A stretch of 64,000 nucleotides of DNA from Axinella damicornis. Lineage: Eukaryota; Porifera; Demospongiae; Axinellida; Axinellidae. A program made the translations under genes and the position numbers. The notes below the pieces were generated by a model that did no database searches, was not told where the DNA came from, and saw nothing but the letters and a program-made list of their open reading frames with translations. The stretch is from the NCBI GenBank assembly GCA_963931865.1, contig OZ007509.1, positions 9,485,625 to 9,549,624 of the forward strand. Reading direction: 5' to 3'. This document shows positions 62,041 through 64,000 of the stretch, in pieces (position 1 is the first letter of the stretch; each line of letters opens with the position of its first letter).

Positions 62041-64000
62041 ATTAAAAATGGAATGCGAAACACATTGAATATGGATAGGGAAAGGATAGCCACATGTCAA
62101 CTCACACCGTCTCCATGCTACGATGTTGCACTCCTACGTCTCCGAAGTAGAGAATGCTTCACCGCAATCCTGTGTACCAGTAGAGAATGCTCCACTGCCA
62201 TCCTGTATACCAGAAGAGAATGCTCCAGCACCATCGTGTATACGTACCCTGTGCTGGAGCCGGGGGATGCGCTATAAGAAGTCTGTTAGGCACTACACCT
62301 GCATGGGAAGAGTAAGTAGAGAAGGACAACGTGAAATGTAGGCCTGAATTACAAATCGAATGCGAAACGCATTGAATTTGCATAGGGAAAGGATAGCCAC
62401 ATGTCAACTCACACTGTCTCCAGGCTACGATGTTCCACTCCTACGTCTCCAGAGTAGAGAATGCTCAACCGCCATCCTGTATACCAGTAGAGAATGCTCC
62501 ACCACCATCCTGTATACCAGAAGAGAATGTTTCAACGCCATCGTGTATACGTACCTAGTGCTGGAGCCGGGGGATGCGCTACAAGAACTCTGGTAGGCAC
62601 AACAGCTGCATTGGATGAGTAGGTAGAGAAGGACAATGTGAAATGTTGGCCTGAATGAAAAATGGAATGCGAAACGCATTGAATATGCATAGGGGAAGGA
62701 TAGCCACATGTCAACTCACACTGTCTCTAGGCTACGACGTTCCACTCCTACGTCTCTGGAGTAGAGAATGCTCCACCGCCATCCTGTATACCAGTAGAGA
62801 ATGCTCCACCGCCATCGTGTACACCAGAAGAGAATGCTCCACCGTCATCGTGTATACGTACCCAGGGCTGGAGCCGGGGAATGCGCTATCAGAAGTCTGG
62901 TAGTCACTACATTTGCATGGGAAGAGTAAGTAGAGAAGAACAATGTGAAATGTTGGCCTGAATTAAAAATGGAATGCGAAACGCATTGAATATGCATAGG
63001 GCAAGGATAGCCACATGTCAACTCACACTGTCTCTAGGCTACGACGTTCCACTCCTACGTCTCTGGAGTAGAGAATGCTCCACCGCCATCCTGTATACCA
63101 GTAGAGAATGCTCCACCGCCATCGTGTACACCAGAAGAGAATGCTCCACCGCCATCGTGTATACGTACCCAGGGATGGAGCCGGGGGATGCGCTATCAGA
63201 AGTCTGGTAGGCACTACAGTTGCATGGGAAGAGTAAGTAGAGAAGGACAATGTGAAATGTTGGCCTGAATTAAAAAAGGAATGCGAAACGCATTGAATAT
63301 GCATAGGGAAAGGATAGCCACATGTCAACTCACACCGTCTCCAGGCTACGATGTTCCACTCCTACGTCTCCGAAGTAGAGAATGCTCACCGCCATCCTGT
63401 ATACCAGTAGAGAATGCTCCACTGCCATCCTGTATACCAGAAGAGAATGCTCCAGCGCCGTCGTGTATACGTACCCAGTGCTGGAGCCGGGGGATGCGCT
63501 ATAAGAAGTCTGGTAGGCACTACAGCTGCATGTTAAGAGTAAGTAGAGAAGGACAATGTGAAATGTTGGCCTGAATGAAAAATCGAATGCGAAACGAATT
63601 GAATATGCATAGGGAAAGGATAGCCACATGTCAACTAACACTATCTCCAGGCTACGATGTTCCACTCCTACGTCTCCGGAGTAGAGAATGCTCCACCGCC
63701 ATCCTGCATACCAGTACAGAATGCTCCACCGCCATCCTGTATACCAGAAGAGAATGCTCCACCACCATCGTGTATACGAACCCAGTGCTGGAGCCGGGGG
63801 ATGCGCTATAAGAAGTCTGTTAGGCACTACAGCGGCATGGGAAGAGTAAGTAGAGAAGGACAATGTGAAATGTTGTCCTGAATTAAAAACGGAATGCGAA
63901 ACGCATTGAATATGCATAGAGAAAGGATAGCCACATGTCAACTCACACCGTCTCCAGGCTACGATGCTCCATTCCTACGTCTCCGGAGTAGAGAATGCTT

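Larger units (their letters stand above)
25344..64000 (+). repeat. tandem array of about 125 units of 307 bp, exon-plus-intron-like
   Basis: Typical unit: acceptor CACTGTCTCCAG (or TCTCTAG), 195 bases, then donor GAAGA|GTAAGT, then about 112 bases ending in the next acceptor. The 195 bases are open in the frame MFHSYVSG, (V/I)ENAPPPSCIP twice, EENAPPPSCIRTQCW, SRGMRYKKSGRHYSCMGR. The exon-like part is symmetric (phase 0-0), so joined units stay in frame. The donor GT was kept in every copy I checked; variants are GTAAAT, GTATGT, GTAGGT and GTACGT. The acceptor is lost in at least two (33891-33894, 62114-62115). The array runs past the right edge. It could be a repetitive gene or an exon-derived satellite. 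Confidence 0.95.

Noticed and set aside
25500..63811. + strand frame reading RECSTAILYTS repeats
   Set aside because: It meets a stop (CTATAA or TGGTAG) before the donor in nearly all units, while the MFHSYV frame passes through to the donor in many.
25549..63941. Minus-strand open frames of 75-204 residues rich in Trp and Tyr throughout the array
   Set aside because: They are the complement of the CCACCGCCATCCTGTATACC sub-repeats. They end or shift at each 307-bp unit because 307 is not a multiple of three, and no minus-strand splice signals accompany them.
25344..64000. CRISPR-like or bacterial repeat array
   Set aside because: The unit is 307 bp with no spacer/repeat alternation, and the context is a spliced eukaryotic genome.

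Overview
This window looks like nuclear DNA of an invertebrate animal, possibly an early-branching one such as a sponge; that placement is inferred. The grounds are spliced genes with short introns, two families typical of ciliated animals (METTL25B and an FBF1-like coiled-coil protein), decayed non-LTR retrotransposon pieces, many fold-back elements, tRNA-derived relics, and no sign of bacterial operons.

Layout. 0.4-3.9 kb is one copy of a roughly 3.5 kb segmental duplication whose second copy lies at 21.85-25.34 kb. Both copies hold a 25-bp minisatellite, an unrecognised exon, decayed reverse transcriptase and a tiny fold-back element. 4.6-7.9 kb holds a METTL25B-like gene on the + strand with eleven recognisable exons. 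It carries a fold-back element inside one exon and a 2-base frameshift in the SAM-binding exon. 9.8-14.1 kb holds the C-terminal part of an FBF1-like gene that appears to lack its central coiled coil. Between and around these, up to about 21 kb, lie dispersed repeats, hAT-like and Mutator-like non-autonomous elements, two tRNA-like relics and microsatellites. Two possible unassigned exons lie at 18.5 and 21.6 kb.

From about 25.29 kb to the right edge (and beyond it) the window is one tandem array of roughly 125 copies of a 307-bp unit. Each unit resembles an exon plus a short intron: a 3' splice site, 195 bases open in one frame, a GTAAGT-type 5' splice site, then about 112 bases of intron-like sequence. 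The 195 bases carry 33-bp sub-repeats encoding ENAPPPSCIP-type segments and five cysteines. Unit-length changes are often multiples of three, yet many copies carry stops or frameshifts. The leftmost unit is a diverged exon that also exists, unexpanded, in the other copy of the segmental duplication (3.84 kb), so the array seems to have grown from a single exon at the duplication boundary. Whether it is a giant exon-cassette gene or a satellite born from an exon cannot be settled from sequence alone; it is the most interesting object here.
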